From Streptomyces populi (GTDB taxonomy: Bacteria; Actinomycetota; Actinomycetes; Streptomycetales; Streptomycetaceae), in assembly GCF_002911015.1 (NCBI RefSeq), contig NZ_KZ626875.1, positions 1 to 64,000 of the forward strand: a DNA stretch of 64,000 bases, in the 5' to 3' direction. How positions within the stretch are numbered: position 1 is the stretch's first letter; every line of letters starts with the position of its first letter. The translations under genes were made by a program, and so were the position numbers. The notes below the pieces were generated by a model. It did not search any database and was not told the origin of the DNA. It saw nothing but the letters and a program-made list of their open reading frames with translations. Shown piece by piece: positions 7,107 to 15,827 of the stretch.

Positions 7107-8657
7107 ATGACCGCACCACGCCGCTACATCACCACGACCATTCCGTACGTCAACGCCCGCCCACACCTGGGCTTCGCCCTGGAGCTCGTCCAGGCCGACA
7201 CGCTGGCCCGGCACCACCGCCGACGGGGCGAGCGGGTCCGGCTGCTCAGCGGAACCGACGACAACTCCCTGAAGAACGTCCTGGCCGCCGAAGCAGCCGG
7301 CGTCGACGTGCAGTCGTTCGTCGACCGCAACGCCGACGCGTTCGCCGCGTTGCGCGGTCCGCTGGCACTCTCGTTCGACGACTTCATCCGCACCAGCAGC
7401 GACCCGCGTCACCGCGTCGGAGTCGAACGACTGTGGCGCCGGTGCGCCGCGTCCGGCGACCTCTATCGCAAAGAGTACGAAGGGCTGTACTGCGTCGGCT
7501 GCGAGCAGTTCTACACACCCGACGAACTCGTCGACGGACGGTGCGGCGAGCACGGCACCGAACCGCAGCTCGTCGCGGAAGAGAACTGGTTCTTCCGGCT
7601 GTCCCGCTACGCCGACCGCCTCCACCGACTGATCTCGAGCGGCGACCTGCGCATCGAGCCCGCCGCCCGCCGCAACGAAGTCCTCGCCCTCGTCGAACGC
7701 GGCCTGCACGACTTCTCCGTCTCCCGCTCCCACAGCCGCGCCCGCGGCTGGGGCATTCCGGTACCGGACGACCCGAGCCAGGTCGTCTATGTGTGGTGGG
7801 ACGCCCTCGGCAACTACGTCACCAGCCTCGGATACGGCACCGGTGACAGCACCTACGACCGGTGGTGGGAAGCCGGCGAGCGCCGCGTCCACCTGGTCGG
7901 CAAGGGAGTGGTGCGCTTCCACGCCGTGTACTGGCCGGCCATGCTGCTGTCGGCCGGCCTCCCGCTGCCCACCGACATCCTGGTCCACGACTACCTCACC
8001 GTGGACGGCCGCAAGATCAGCAAGTCCGCCGGGACCACCGTCGACCCGGCTGCGCTGGCCGCGACACACGGCACCGACGCGGTGCGCTGGTGGCTCCTGC
8101 GCGATGTGCCCCGGATCGGGGACGCGGACTTCACACCCGACCGGCTGACCACGCGCGCGGATGCGGATTTCGCCGGAGGGCTGGGCAACCTCGTCCACCG
8201 CATCGTGACCATGGTTCACCGCTTTCGCGGCGGAATCGTCCCCGCCTCTGCGCCGATACATTCCGGGGAACTGGCGCTGGTGGACATCTGCCGGCAGGTG
8301 CCTGGCCTCGTCGACGCCGCCCTGGCCGACTTCGACTTCCGGCGTGCCCTCCACGCCGTCTGGGAGATCGTGGAGGAGGCCAACCGGTGTATTGACGCGA
8401 CCCGGCCCTGGGAGCTGGCCCGGGAAGAGCGGAAGGGCGACGGTGAAGCGGCGAGGCAGCTCGACATCGTCCTCGGCACGCTGGTCACGGCGTGCCGCGT
8501 GCTGGCCGATGAACTGAGCCCGTTCGTCCCGGATGCCGCCGCGCGGATCGCCGGACAGCTGACACCGGACGAGGGACTTCTGCCCGCGGCACAGCCGCTG
8601 TTCCCTCGCCTTCGCGAGGACGCACAGCCGGTCCGAGCGGGTGTTTCGAGTACCTGA
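7107..8657 (+). CDS. metG: Methionyl-tRNA synthetase paralogue
   Basis: A 516-residue class Ia aminoacyl-tRNA synthetase that charges tRNA-Met with methionine in the cytoplasm. The HIGH signature appears as PHLGF at about residues 18-22, the GTD(E/D) signature as SGTDDNSLKNV near 48, a Cys cluster in the zinc region as CVGCEQF near 130 (one CxxC), and the KMSKS loop as KISKS near 303. The C-terminal anticodon-binding helical domain follows, with no tRNA-binding (EMAP) extension. AGGAGG lies directly upstream. The GTDDNS and KISKS variants and the isolated position suggest a second, accessory MetRS rather than the housekeeping copy; such paralogues can give resistance to MetRS inhibitors. A structured leader precedes it. 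Confidence 0.88.
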   Translation: MTAPRRYITTTIPYVNARPHLGFALELVQADTLARHHRRRGERVRLLSGTDDNSLKNVLAAEAAGVDVQSFVDRNADAFAALRGPLALSFDDFIRTSSDPRHRVGVERLWRRCAASGDLYRKEYEGLYCVGCEQFYTPDELVDGRCGEHGTEPQLVAEENWFFRLSRYADRLHRLISSGDLRIEPAARRNEVLALVERGLHDFSVSRSHSRARGWGIPVPDDPSQVVYVWWDALGNYVTSLGYGTGDSTYDRWWEAGERRVHLVGKGVVRFHAVYWPAMLLSAGLPLPTDILVHDYLTVDGRKISKSAGTTVDPAALAATHGTDAVRWWLLRDVPRIGDADFTPDRLTTRADADFAGGLGNLVHRIVTMVHRFRGGIVPASAPIHSGELALVDICRQVPGLVDAALADFDFRRALHAVWEIVEEANRCIDATRPWELAREERKGDGEAARQLDIVLGTLVTACRVLADELSPFVPDAAARIAGQLTPDEGLLPAAQPLFPRLREDAQPVRAGVSST

Positions 8658-8753
8658 GAAGTGCGGGACGAGGCAACTGCGGGGTACTCGGGGGGAGAGC
8701 GCGGGGGACGGCTGCGAGAGCCGTTGCCAGAGGCAGTCGGCAAGATCGTGGCC

Positions 8754-8948
8754 ATGAATGTCGATCCTGACACTCCGCCACGGCCGCTCGATGCTGCCGC
8801 GGTGTTTCCCCAACTGGTCCCGCCGGCAAGCACGGTGACCCGGTTGCACCCCCGCCCCGGGGCACCGACGTGGTACGACAGCTCGATCGGCGGGCCACTG
8901 CTGTGACCCGCCGACGAACCATGGCCCCACTGCGAAGGCCCTCATGAA
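8754..8948 (+). pseudogene. Remnant of a DUF1963 gene with in-frame stop
   Basis: The frame from the ATG at 8754 reads AAVFPQLVPPASTVTRLHPR, then SSIGGPLL, then TGA (8904-8906), then PADEPWPHCEGPHEV. This matches the N-terminus of the intact DUF1963 protein at 27878 (AEVFPELVPYARATTLLYPR ... SSLGGPLL-W-PADEPWPTC), with the conserved Trp codon TGG changed to TGA. Similarity then stops and another gene begins, so this is a truncated, inactivated paralogue of about 65 codons. Confidence 0.75.
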
Positions 8949-9363
8949 GTGGACGGAATCAACCCGGCCCTCGACAGGCCGTACGCAGTGGCGAGTCGAG
9001 CTCTCGAAGGCGCAACCGGCCTGGGGCCGGCCGGCGGTGAAGTGCTACTTCGTCGAAGGCGTGGGTTTGACGTGCGTGCTGGTCGACGGACGGTTCGGCC
9101 CTCAGGTGACCCACGAGGGGAACCGTCTGATCGGCCGTGTTCCGTCGGAGCTGTTCGACGACATGGAGTCGTACGCGATCCAGCACGACGTGGGACTCCG
9201 GTCCAGTCCGGGCGGAGACCTGTCCGTCGGCGCCTTCGATATCGAGCTGGGCGCACAACGTGCCGGCGACGCTGTGGTGACCTGGGCGCTCTTGTTCAAC
9301 ACGGGAGAGATCGCGGGTGCGTCCTGGGACATCGCCCCCGCAGAAGTCTGGCGCCACTGGTAG
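8944..9363 (+). CDS. Hypothetical protein, possible fused N-terminus
   Basis: The 139-residue product has a convincing C-terminal part (VKCYFVEGVGLTCVLVDGRF ... AQRAGDAVVTWALLFNTGEIAGASWDIAPAEVWRHW) of a type often seen in Streptomyces hypothetical proteins. The first ~15 residues overlap the decayed DUF1963 remnant and look artificial. The ATG at 8944 has weak ribosome-binding support. The gene may be a C-terminal fragment joined to the remnant by deletion. Function unknown. Confidence 0.5.
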   Translation: MKWTESTRPSTGRTQWRVELSKAQPAWGRPAVKCYFVEGVGLTCVLVDGRFGPQVTHEGNRLIGRVPSELFDDMESYAIQHDVGLRSSPGGDLSVGAFDIELGAQRAGDAVVTWALLFNTGEIAGASWDIAPAEVWRHW

Positions 9364-9442
9364 GGCGCCCGGCCCCGAGCACGGCTCGTAGGCGTCGTGG
9401 CCGTTCTCGTGGATGTCAGTGCTGCCCGGCATAGTGCCGCTC

Positions 9443-11659
9443 ATGATCGACGACTTGGAAAGCATCGACTGGGCGTCCATGGGGCACGCATACGGGCCGG
9501 CCGGCGAGGTTCCACAGTGGCTGCGCGACATGACCTCGCCCGATCCAGAACTCCGGGACCAGGCGTTCAGCAGCTTCTACAGCGCGGCTCATCATCAGGG
9601 GGACGTGTATCCGTGCACGATGGCCAGCCTGCCGTTCCTGTTCGCCATGGCCGACGACCCCGCCACGCCCGACCGCGCATCGGTGGTCGCGCTGATGACC
9701 AGCATCGGGCGTGAAGCCGTCGAACGCGAGGATCCCGGCAGCACCCGCTTCGGCCCCGACGGTCAGGAGTCGACCGCTTGCGAGGACACCGCGGCACTGA
9801 TGCGCGAACGGGGTGAGGCGTTCATCGGCTATGCCTCTGATGCCGACCCCGGGGTGCGCAGGGCCGCGATCAAGGGCCTGGGGCTGTTCCTGGACGATGC
9901 CGAGCGGGCGGTGGCAGCCCTTCGGGACCGGCTCGAGGCCGAGGGCGGAATCGTCGAGAGGCTGCTGGTGGTCCGGACGACGGCCGACCTGGCGTTGCGG
10001 CTCCCGGCAGCGCAGGCACCGGCGAGGGCGTGGTTCGACATCCTCGCCGACGACGTCGCGGGGGACGCCGATGTCCGTCTCGCGGCGCTCGTCCAACGGG
10101 CCCGCTGCGCTTCCGAGTCCATCGACGACACCACGGTGCCCACCGCGATCGGACTTCTCCGCCGGATCACCCGGCCGCCCCGGCCCGAGGAGAACGAGGA
10201 AGAGGAGCAGAGCCGGGGTTCGTCGGGTCCGTGTACGTGCACTGTCGAACCCGAACCCGAACCCGAGTCCGAATCCGAGTCCGAGTCCGACCCGGGTGTT
10301 CCTCCGTACGTCGCCGCCGCCTTCGACGACCTCGAACGCCACGGACGTGTCCACGCGCCCACCACGTTTTTGCTGGTGGACCTTCACGAAGCCCTGGGCG
10401 CAGACCTCCACGGCCGCACGGCCCTGCTCACCGAGCAACTGCGCAGCCCGGATGCCGCCACCCGGTACGACGCGATCGACATGGCACGCAGTCTGATCAC
10501 TTCCTGGCGAGGTGATCACACTCACCTCGTGCGGCTCCTCGCGGACTGTCTGCTGCCGCGCGACTCCTACACGTCGGCGGCCGCGGCCGAGGTGCTCGGG
10601 TCCCTGGCCGGCCTTGCCGAACCGGCCAGGGAAGCCCTCGCCGCCTACGTCATCACCCACCGCACCGAACACGGACCCGATGTCTGGGCGAGCCCGCACC
10701 CCGCGCTGCGGCGCGCCCACCAGCAGGCCGTCCTGGCACTGGCCCGTCTCGGGGACGAGCGGGCCCTGCCCGGACTGCTGACCGCACTGGACACGGGCGT
10801 CGACGCCTGGCGCGCCGTGAACGCGGCCGGTCGCCTGCCTCAGGCCGCCGCGGAACTGACGCCCAGGCTCGTCCGCCGCCTTGCCGGCATCGACCACTCC
10901 CGGGAATGGCCCGATGTCGGTCCCACAGCTCTCGCGTCCGCTCTCGCCGCGCTCGGGGACCCGGCGGCAGTGCCCTCACTCACCGATGCCGTCCGTGCCG
11001 CTGTCCGGCACAAGCAGTGGCGCACCGTGGAGCCTCTCCTGAAAGCGCTCGGATCATTCGGCACCCGCGCCGCATCCGCCCTGGACGTCGTCCGTCTCCT
11101 CACCGACGCGGAAGACGTGGGAACCCGTACTGCCGCCACGAGCACCGTCTGGGAACTCGAACGTCGCCCTGAAAACGTCATGCCGTTGCTGGAACGGCTC
11201 CTCGACCACGGCCGGAACCTCGACGCGCTCGACCTCGCCGGCCGGATCGGCCCTCCCGCTGCGGCCGTACTGCCGCGCCTGCGGCAGATGCTGAACGAGC
11301 AGGTCGAGCGGAACACGCGGAACGAACAGAACGGTTCGGCCGTGCTGAACGACTCGTGGACCCTCGTCCGTGTCGCGTCGGCCCTGTGGGACGTAGGTGG
11401 AGACGGCGAGGCCGACGTCGTCGTGCCGGCGCTGCTGAAGGCATGGCAGGACAACGACTCCACCGCGTGCCATGCCGTCGCCTGCCTCGCCCGCATGGGC
11501 CCGGCCGCCCGCCCCGCCCTGCCCCGGATCCGGGCCGCACTCGCCCAGCCCCGCCGCGGCGGACACCCCTGGGGACGGGGAGTCGTCTCCGACCTGGAAT
11601 TCCAGTACGCCTGCCGGACCGTCCTGACGCACCTGGAGGCCTCCCGAACCACCACCTGA
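9443..11659 (+). CDS. Large HEAT-repeat protein
   Basis: A cytoplasmic protein of 738 residues made of HEAT/Armadillo-like helical pairs, seen in segments such as DPGVRRAAIKGLGLFLDD, RALPGLLTALDTGVDAWRAVNAAG, DPAAVPSLTDAVRAAV and ARPALPRIRAALAQP. These arrays bind proteins and have no catalysis. Around residues 265-285 a low-complexity acidic linker alternates Pro-Glu and Ser-Glu, encoded by a hexamer repeat (10247-10291), and separates two HEAT blocks. The ATG at 9443 gives a normal N-terminus (MIDDLESIDWASM); an earlier in-frame start at 9413 is possible. It belongs with the other repeat or immunity-like proteins scattered through the window. Partner unknown. Confidence 0.8.
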   Translation: MIDDLESIDWASMGHAYGPAGEVPQWLRDMTSPDPELRDQAFSSFYSAAHHQGDVYPCTMASLPFLFAMADDPATPDRASVVALMTSIGREAVEREDPGSTRFGPDGQESTACEDTAALMRERGEAFIGYASDADPGVRRAAIKGLGLFLDDAERAVAALRDRLEAEGGIVERLLVVRTTADLALRLPAAQAPARAWFDILADDVAGDADVRLAALVQRARCASESIDDTTVPTAIGLLRRITRPPRPEENEEEEQSRGSSGPCTCTVEPEPEPESESESESDPGVPPYVAAAFDDLERHGRVHAPTTFLLVDLHEALGADLHGRTALLTEQLRSPDAATRYDAIDMARSLITSWRGDHTHLVRLLADCLLPRDSYTSAAAAEVLGSLAGLAEPAREALAAYVITHRTEHGPDVWASPHPALRRAHQQAVLALARLGDERALPGLLTALDTGVDAWRAVNAAGRLPQAAAELTPRLVRRLAGIDHSREWPDVGPTALASALAALGDPAAVPSLTDAVRAAVRHKQWRTVEPLLKALGSFGTRAASALDVVRLLTDAEDVGTRTAATSTVWELERRPENVMPLLERLLDHGRNLDALDLAGRIGPPAAAVLPRLRQMLNEQVERNTRNEQNGSAVLNDSWTLVRVASALWDVGGDGEADVVVPALLKAWQDNDSTACHAVACLARMGPAARPALPRIRAALAQPRRGGHPWGRGVVSDLEFQYACRTVLTHLEASRTTT
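10247..10291 (+). repeat. Pro/Glu and Ser/Glu hexanucleotide repeat in coding sequence
   Basis: Repeats of CCCGAA and TCCGAG (with variants) encode PEPEPESESESESD inside the HEAT protein. Hexamer copies keep frame, so length variation would change only linker length. Confidence 0.8.
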
Positions 11660-11966
11660 CCGGGGAAGGGCAGGCGCCACCGAGGAGCCGGCGCCCCGGA
11701 GCCGGGACGGCGTCGGCGCGGTTCGTGCGCTTGCGCCGGGCCGCGACCGATGCGGCGCCGCCGAGGGGCCGGCAGCGGCCTGACGCATAGCTCCGGGAGC
11801 CCTGCCGTGCGGGTCCGTACCCGGGGATGGGCGGTCGCCGCCGAGGAAGGCGGCGGCGTACCGCGCGTCTTCGTCCAGTGCTGAAGACCAGCGTCCCCGC
11901 GCGATAATCGACGTCGTACACCATGGGGGCTTCGGGTGGTGTCCACCGTCACCGGCAAGGAGTGCA
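11660..11966. other. Intergenic region, no gene seen
   Basis: About 300 bases of very GC-rich sequence without a supported frame. The last bases carry AAGGAG, the ribosome binding site of the next gene. Confidence 0.5.
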
Positions 11967-12488
11967 GTGCACAGCTTCGAAACGTCCGACCAGCTCCCAC
12001 CGTGCTCCCGATGCGGCGGGGAACTGCTCGTGAGCTGCATCGCACCGAGGAACGACACTGCCGGCCGGCCGATCCACCTTCAGCTGTGCAGCGCGTGCGA
12101 CGGGGAGAAGCCGGCCGCCGGCGCTCTTCTGTTCTGGTTCGCCTCGGGCGGCGGACACGACACGGAGCGTGGCGAAGAAGGCGCACGCTGCCTGCTGGCG
12201 TGGACGAGAGAGGCGATGGCCGAGCACGGCTGGTACTGGCAGGGCGACAGTCCGGACGAGATCACTCCCCTTCCCGGCCTGGAGCACGACGAAGCGGCCG
12301 CCCGCAGCCTCATGAACCCGGGCGCCGTCGACGGATTCCCTGAGATCGACCAGATGCAGCGGCAACGCGACGTCCTGCTCAGCGAGTTGGCAATTGCCGA
12401 ACCTGAGCGGCGCGCGCAGCTCCAGCGCCGTGTCCGCGAGCTGGGCGCCGACATCGCCGCAGCCCTTGCCGCGGCGGACCTCGCCTGA
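11967..12488 (+). CDS. Hypothetical protein with N-terminal zinc-ribbon-like cysteines (DUF6300-like)
   Basis: 173 residues. The N-terminus has PPCSRCGGELL and, after a strand, LQLCSACDGEKPAAGALLFWFA: two CxxC pairs that should bind zinc. The pattern agrees with what I recall of the Streptomyces DUF6300 proteins. The C-terminal third is a charged helix (QMQRQRDVLLSELAIAEPERRAQLQRRV) likely to form a coiled coil. The GTG at 11967 is preceded by AAGGAG at good spacing. Function unknown. Confidence 0.7.
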   Translation: MHSFETSDQLPPCSRCGGELLVSCIAPRNDTAGRPIHLQLCSACDGEKPAAGALLFWFASGGGHDTERGEEGARCLLAWTREAMAEHGWYWQGDSPDEITPLPGLEHDEAAARSLMNPGAVDGFPEIDQMQRQRDVLLSELAIAEPERRAQLQRRVRELGADIAAALAAADLA

Positions 12489-12516
12489 AGCCCCGCACAC
12501 CACCGCACCCCACCCG

Positions 12517-12615
12517 GTGCCCGGCTCGCTGAGCCCGGAAGCCGAACGCTGTCTCCACGACCTCTTCGAGCGGCTGAAGGACGAAGACGGCGAGAGCGGC
12601 ACCGACGACTGCTGA
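12517..12615 (+). CDS. Possible 32-residue peptide
   Basis: A GTG-initiated frame gives a peptide ending LSPEAERCLHDLFERLKDEDGESGTDDC, whose amphipathic helix and acidic tail look protein-like. It lies 28 bases behind the previous gene. No clear ribosome binding site is seen; it could equally be the tail of a decayed gene. Confidence 0.3.
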   Translation: MPGSLSPEAERCLHDLFERLKDEDGESGTDDC

Positions 12616-12932
12616 ACCCGCCGGTCCGGACGGCACCGGTCCTGCGCCGTCGGCCTCGACGCGCCGTGGCGCCCAGGCTGTCGGGGTCGCTGCCTGCCGT
12701 AGCTCTCGTAGTGAACGGCATACGGCGAACCGACGTTTCCCCTGCCGCCCCGCGCCCATGCCGGACCGTACGACGACAAGAACCAAGAGTTGCCACGGGA
12801 CGCCCGGGCCGAGGAAAGCCGGACCGGCGAGCCGGGCGTCGCCCGGTCGGTGGACGGCGGGTGCGGTGCGCAGGAATCCGCTTGGTCTTTATCTTCTGGA
12901 GTTCCTGAACTGGTGCGGGCAGAGTGGGCGGC
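12616..12932. other. Intergenic region, no gene seen
   Basis: No frame with coding character or family resemblance. The right end has a short AT-richer stretch (CTTTATCTTCTGGAG) that may be promoter sequence for the next gene. Confidence 0.5.
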
Positions 12933-13304
12933 ATGACAGACAGTTCCGTCCCTGTGGCTGCGGACGCCGATGACCGCGAGGCGGTAGAGCACATTCTCGG
13001 TCGTCGCTTGAGCCGGATATGGCCGACGGGTGCACTGGCACCGGGTAGCCGGGTCACGGTCGTTCGCGCCCCGGACCGGCACGGCCCCTGGCAGGTCGAG
13101 TTCGCCGGAACGATCGATGCCATGGGTGCACCCGAACCCAACGACCACGCACAGGCACTCGATGGTGAGTTGCTGTACTGGGTCGTCTTCGACACGCCGC
13201 AGTACGACAGCGGCGGGGACGGTCCCTATCGCAAGGCCCAGATCTGGGGTCGCTACCTGAGGACCGAGGCTGGTCGGCGGACGGAACCTGGGACCGGATC
13301 CTGA
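12933..13304 (+). CDS. Conserved hypothetical protein, small beta-barrel-like
   Basis: 123 residues with an acidic N-terminal helix, then RVTVVRAPDRHGPWQVEFAG and a highly conserved-looking block ELLYWVVFDTPQYDSGGDGPYRKAQIWGRYL. Proteins of this kind are common in Streptomyces and sometimes carry a ferrous-iron-transport-A-like label because of an SH3-like barrel, but iron transport is not supported here. The ATG at 12933 follows the in-frame GTG at 12924; either could start. Confidence 0.65.
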   Translation: MTDSSVPVAADADDREAVEHILGRRLSRIWPTGALAPGSRVTVVRAPDRHGPWQVEFAGTIDAMGAPEPNDHAQALDGELLYWVVFDTPQYDSGGDGPYRKAQIWGRYLRTEAGRRTEPGTGS

Positions 13305-13515
13305 AAGCTGTCCAGGTCTGCCGACGCGGCGGGCCGGCCGGACTGGAGCCAGGTCTCGCCGTCCCGTCCCGTCGCGTTCGAGTCGGCATGTGGCGGCTCT
13401 GTGAACTGCGGGGCTGTCAAGTAGTTTGAGAATGCTGTCCTGTGTGGGCTTCTCGGACGAATTGGCCTTCACGGAAGGTGGGACGGCGACGCTGTCGGGA
13501 ACGGGGGACGGGAAC

Positions 13516-14883
13516 ATGAGCGAGGAAGGACTCGACGGTCGACTCAGGTCGGCGGTTCGGGCCGGGGACGCCAAGACGGTGCGGGATCTGCTGGACGGGG
13601 GAGCGAATCCGAACGCGGTGGACGCGAACGGGCTGCCGGTGCTGTGCGTGGCGGTGGCGGCGTACGACGAGCCGGTCGCCGAGGCGTTGGTGGAGGGCGG
13701 CGCGGACCCCGACCGGGTGCTGCCGGACGGGACCACGCCGCTGTGGCGCGCCATCGACGGCGGCTCGCCGGCGACCTTCTCGGCGGTGCTGGGCAAGGAG
13801 CCCCGGCTGCGGCTTCCGGAGCCCGCCCGTGAACGGCTGCTCGCCCTGGCCCGGAGCTGGTACGAGAGGGGTGCGGCCGAGGAACTGCGGCGCAGGACAG
13901 GCGTGCTGGTTCCGGCCCGGACGGTCCGGGTTCAGGACGGCGAGTACGACTGGGTCGATCAGGTCTCGGTCGGCGGCCTCGTCGTACGGGCCGGGCACGG
14001 TGCCATCCTGACCTCGCTGGAATGGGCCTTCCGTGTTCTGACCCCCGTCGACGAACTGATCGCCCGCGCTGTCGAGCAGCCGGATGAGCAGCATGTGGGC
14101 TGGTCCACGGGCTGCTGGATCCTCGCCCAGCGCCGCAGTTTCGAGACCTGGTCCGCCGTGGTGGCCCATCGTCACGACCCGGACCGGGCGCATCGCCTGT
14201 TCGTACTGGACTACCTGCGGACGCGGGGGTTCCTCGACACCAGCCCCTACTACGAGAAGAAGGAAAGCGAACTCCTGGCCACCTGGGCGGCCGAGGAGAC
14301 GGACGGCGAGACGCTCGCGAAGGTGCTCGACATCTTCACCGGGCAGGAGCATCCGGACCAGGAGGCCATCGGCCTTCGCCACGCCGGCCATCCCGACCCG
14401 CGCGTACGTCGCGAGGTGCCCTACGCTCTTTCCGGGGGCGGCGGTCTCCGTACGCCCGCGGCCAGGGCCGCTCTGCTCACCCTCATGAGTGACCCGGACG
14501 CCGAGGTGCGGCTCAGGGCCTGCACGACGAGCATGGGGGACGCCGACCTCCTCCCGGAGATCACCCGGACGCTGCTGTCGCTGGTATCGGGGCCGGATGC
14601 CGATGTGCGCGGTGCGGTCGCGGCGGCGCTGGCCGGCTCTCCGGACCGCACCCCCGTCGTCGCCGACGCCCTGGCGGCGTTGCTCGGTGAGGACGACCAA
14701 CTCGTGCGTCTGGAGGCCGCCTACGGTCTCGCCCTGCGCGACGACCCGCGTACCGCCGAGGCGATCGAGCGGGTGGGGCCTCTCGGCGACGGCTTCGAGC
14801 ACGACCATCGGGCCGACGAACTCTGGCGGTGGAGGTGGCGGAAGGAGAAGGCTCTGCGGGGGAGTGACGACCGGCAGGCGTGA
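13516..14883 (+). CDS. Ankyrin- and HEAT-repeat protein
   Basis: 455 residues. Residues about 5-105 form two to three ankyrin repeats (LRSAVRAGDAKTVRDLLDGGANPNAVDANGLPVLCVAV ... VEGGADPDRVLPDGTTPLWRAIDGG), and the C-terminal half has HEAT-like pairs (DPDAEVRLRACTTSMGDADLLP, GPDADVRGAVAAAL). It has no signal peptide and should act as a cytoplasmic protein-binding scaffold. GGGGGACGGGAAC precedes the ATG at 13516. It converges on a SMI1/KNR4 gene, with a bidirectional terminator between them. Ankyrin and HEAT proteins of this sort are frequent as immunity or regulatory partners; the target is unknown. Confidence 0.85.
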   Translation: MSEEGLDGRLRSAVRAGDAKTVRDLLDGGANPNAVDANGLPVLCVAVAAYDEPVAEALVEGGADPDRVLPDGTTPLWRAIDGGSPATFSAVLGKEPRLRLPEPARERLLALARSWYERGAAEELRRRTGVLVPARTVRVQDGEYDWVDQVSVGGLVVRAGHGAILTSLEWAFRVLTPVDELIARAVEQPDEQHVGWSTGCWILAQRRSFETWSAVVAHRHDPDRAHRLFVLDYLRTRGFLDTSPYYEKKESELLATWAAEETDGETLAKVLDIFTGQEHPDQEAIGLRHAGHPDPRVRREVPYALSGGGGLRTPAARAALLTLMSDPDAEVRLRACTTSMGDADLLPEITRTLLSLVSGPDADVRGAVAAALAGSPDRTPVVADALAALLGEDDQLVRLEAAYGLALRDDPRTAEAIERVGPLGDGFEHDHRADELWRWRWRKEKALRGSDDRQA

Positions 14884-14978
14884 GCATCCGCTCTGACCGG
14901 TACAGCCGTTGCCGACCGGGCCTCGAACCCCAGCGGCGCTTCCGTCGTCGTTGCCCGGTACCGACCCGTGAAGTGGCG

Positions 14979-15015
14979 TTGCCCCGGTACGGAGCGAAGC
15001 GCCGCACCGGGGCAA
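14979..15015. terminator. Bidirectional terminator between convergent genes
   Basis: TTGCCCCGGT and its perfect complement are separated by 17 bases, which can form an inner GAGCG/CGC helix. It lies about 95 bases after the ankyrin gene and about 95 bases after the convergent SMI1/KNR4 gene. Confidence 0.7.
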
Positions 15016-15108
15016 TGGACTCGGATTTCAGCAGCGGGGAGGGGCCCGTGAACCGTTCCGGGTTGATCCAGGGGTGCTGCGAGGATCTCGGTTCCAGGTC
15101 CCGTCGCC

Positions 15109-15729
15109 TCAGAACTCTGCGGCTTGCGACCGCGGAGTTTTCCGGGCTCTGGCCCGGGGGCCCCAGGGGGCGCTCGCGACGGTCGCCGGGGAGGTGAGCC
15201 CCAGGGCGTCGTTGTCCTTGCCGTCCCGCATGTGGTCCAGCCAGCGTTCGTACCAGGACAGGAAGTCCTGGGCGGAGGAGACGTTCGGGGGCCGGAAGCC
15301 GTCCGCGTTGCCGGTGAGCATGCGGCCGGCGAGGGGGCCGGTCACGCCGATGAGGCACAGGTCGATGCAGCCCATCTCGACGATGTGGAGGAACAGGTCC
15401 CCTCGCAGCGCGTTCGGATGGCTCACGTGATGGAATCCCCGCGGGGTGCCGTCCGGAGGCTGCCGGTCCATGGTGAACAGCCTGCACTTCTCCAGCGGCA
15501 GCAGACCGTGGAAGGGGCCGGCACCGCTGCCCCCGAGTTCGACGAGGAACCTTCGGTAGGCCGACGGCAATTCGATGTGGTGTTCGTCCTCGAACGCGTC
15601 CGCCTGCGCGGAACCGATGCGCGGACCGACGCGAAACGCGTGACGCTCGGCGCCCATCGAGTGGCTGCGCTGCGCCTGGTACGGGGCCTTCGCCAGCTTG
15701 GAGCGTATGCGCGATATGCGGGAGTCCAT
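15109..15729 (-). CDS. SMI1/KNR4 (SUKH) family protein
   Basis: 206 residues. The SUKH core is visible as DAFEDEHHIELPSAYRRFLVELGGSGAGPFHGLLPLE, then GDLFLHIVEMGCIDLCLIGVTGPLAG and FLSWYERWLDHM. SUKH proteins commonly serve as immunity proteins against polymorphic toxins. No toxin gene is adjacent, so it is an orphan. AGAAGAG lies about 10 bases before the ATG at 15729; a GTG at 15759 is an alternative. The last ~30 residues are basic and low in complexity and may be read-through of a degraded 3' end. Confidence 0.8.
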   Translation of the reverse strand: MDSRISRIRSKLAKAPYQAQRSHSMGAERHAFRVGPRIGSAQADAFEDEHHIELPSAYRRFLVELGGSGAGPFHGLLPLEKCRLFTMDRQPPDGTPRGFHHVSHPNALRGDLFLHIVEMGCIDLCLIGVTGPLAGRMLTGNADGFRPPNVSSAQDFLSWYERWLDHMRDGKDNDALGLTSPATVASAPWGPRARARKTPRSQAAEF

Positions 15730-15827
15730 CGGAGGATCTCTTCTCTCGTCCGCCGCCACTCTACCGGCCCGCCCGAACGGGACACCTCCGTGATGTCCGG
15801 GGGATCGGCCTGTTCGAGTTCGTCTGC

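Noticed and set aside
6837..8945. Long minus-strand frame across the metG-like gene
   Set aside because: Shadow of a well-supported aminoacyl-tRNA synthetase.
11949..13796. Long minus-strand frame across three small plus-strand genes
   Set aside because: Ser/Arg/Pro-rich composition, no recognisable domain, crosses genes with good ribosome binding sites.
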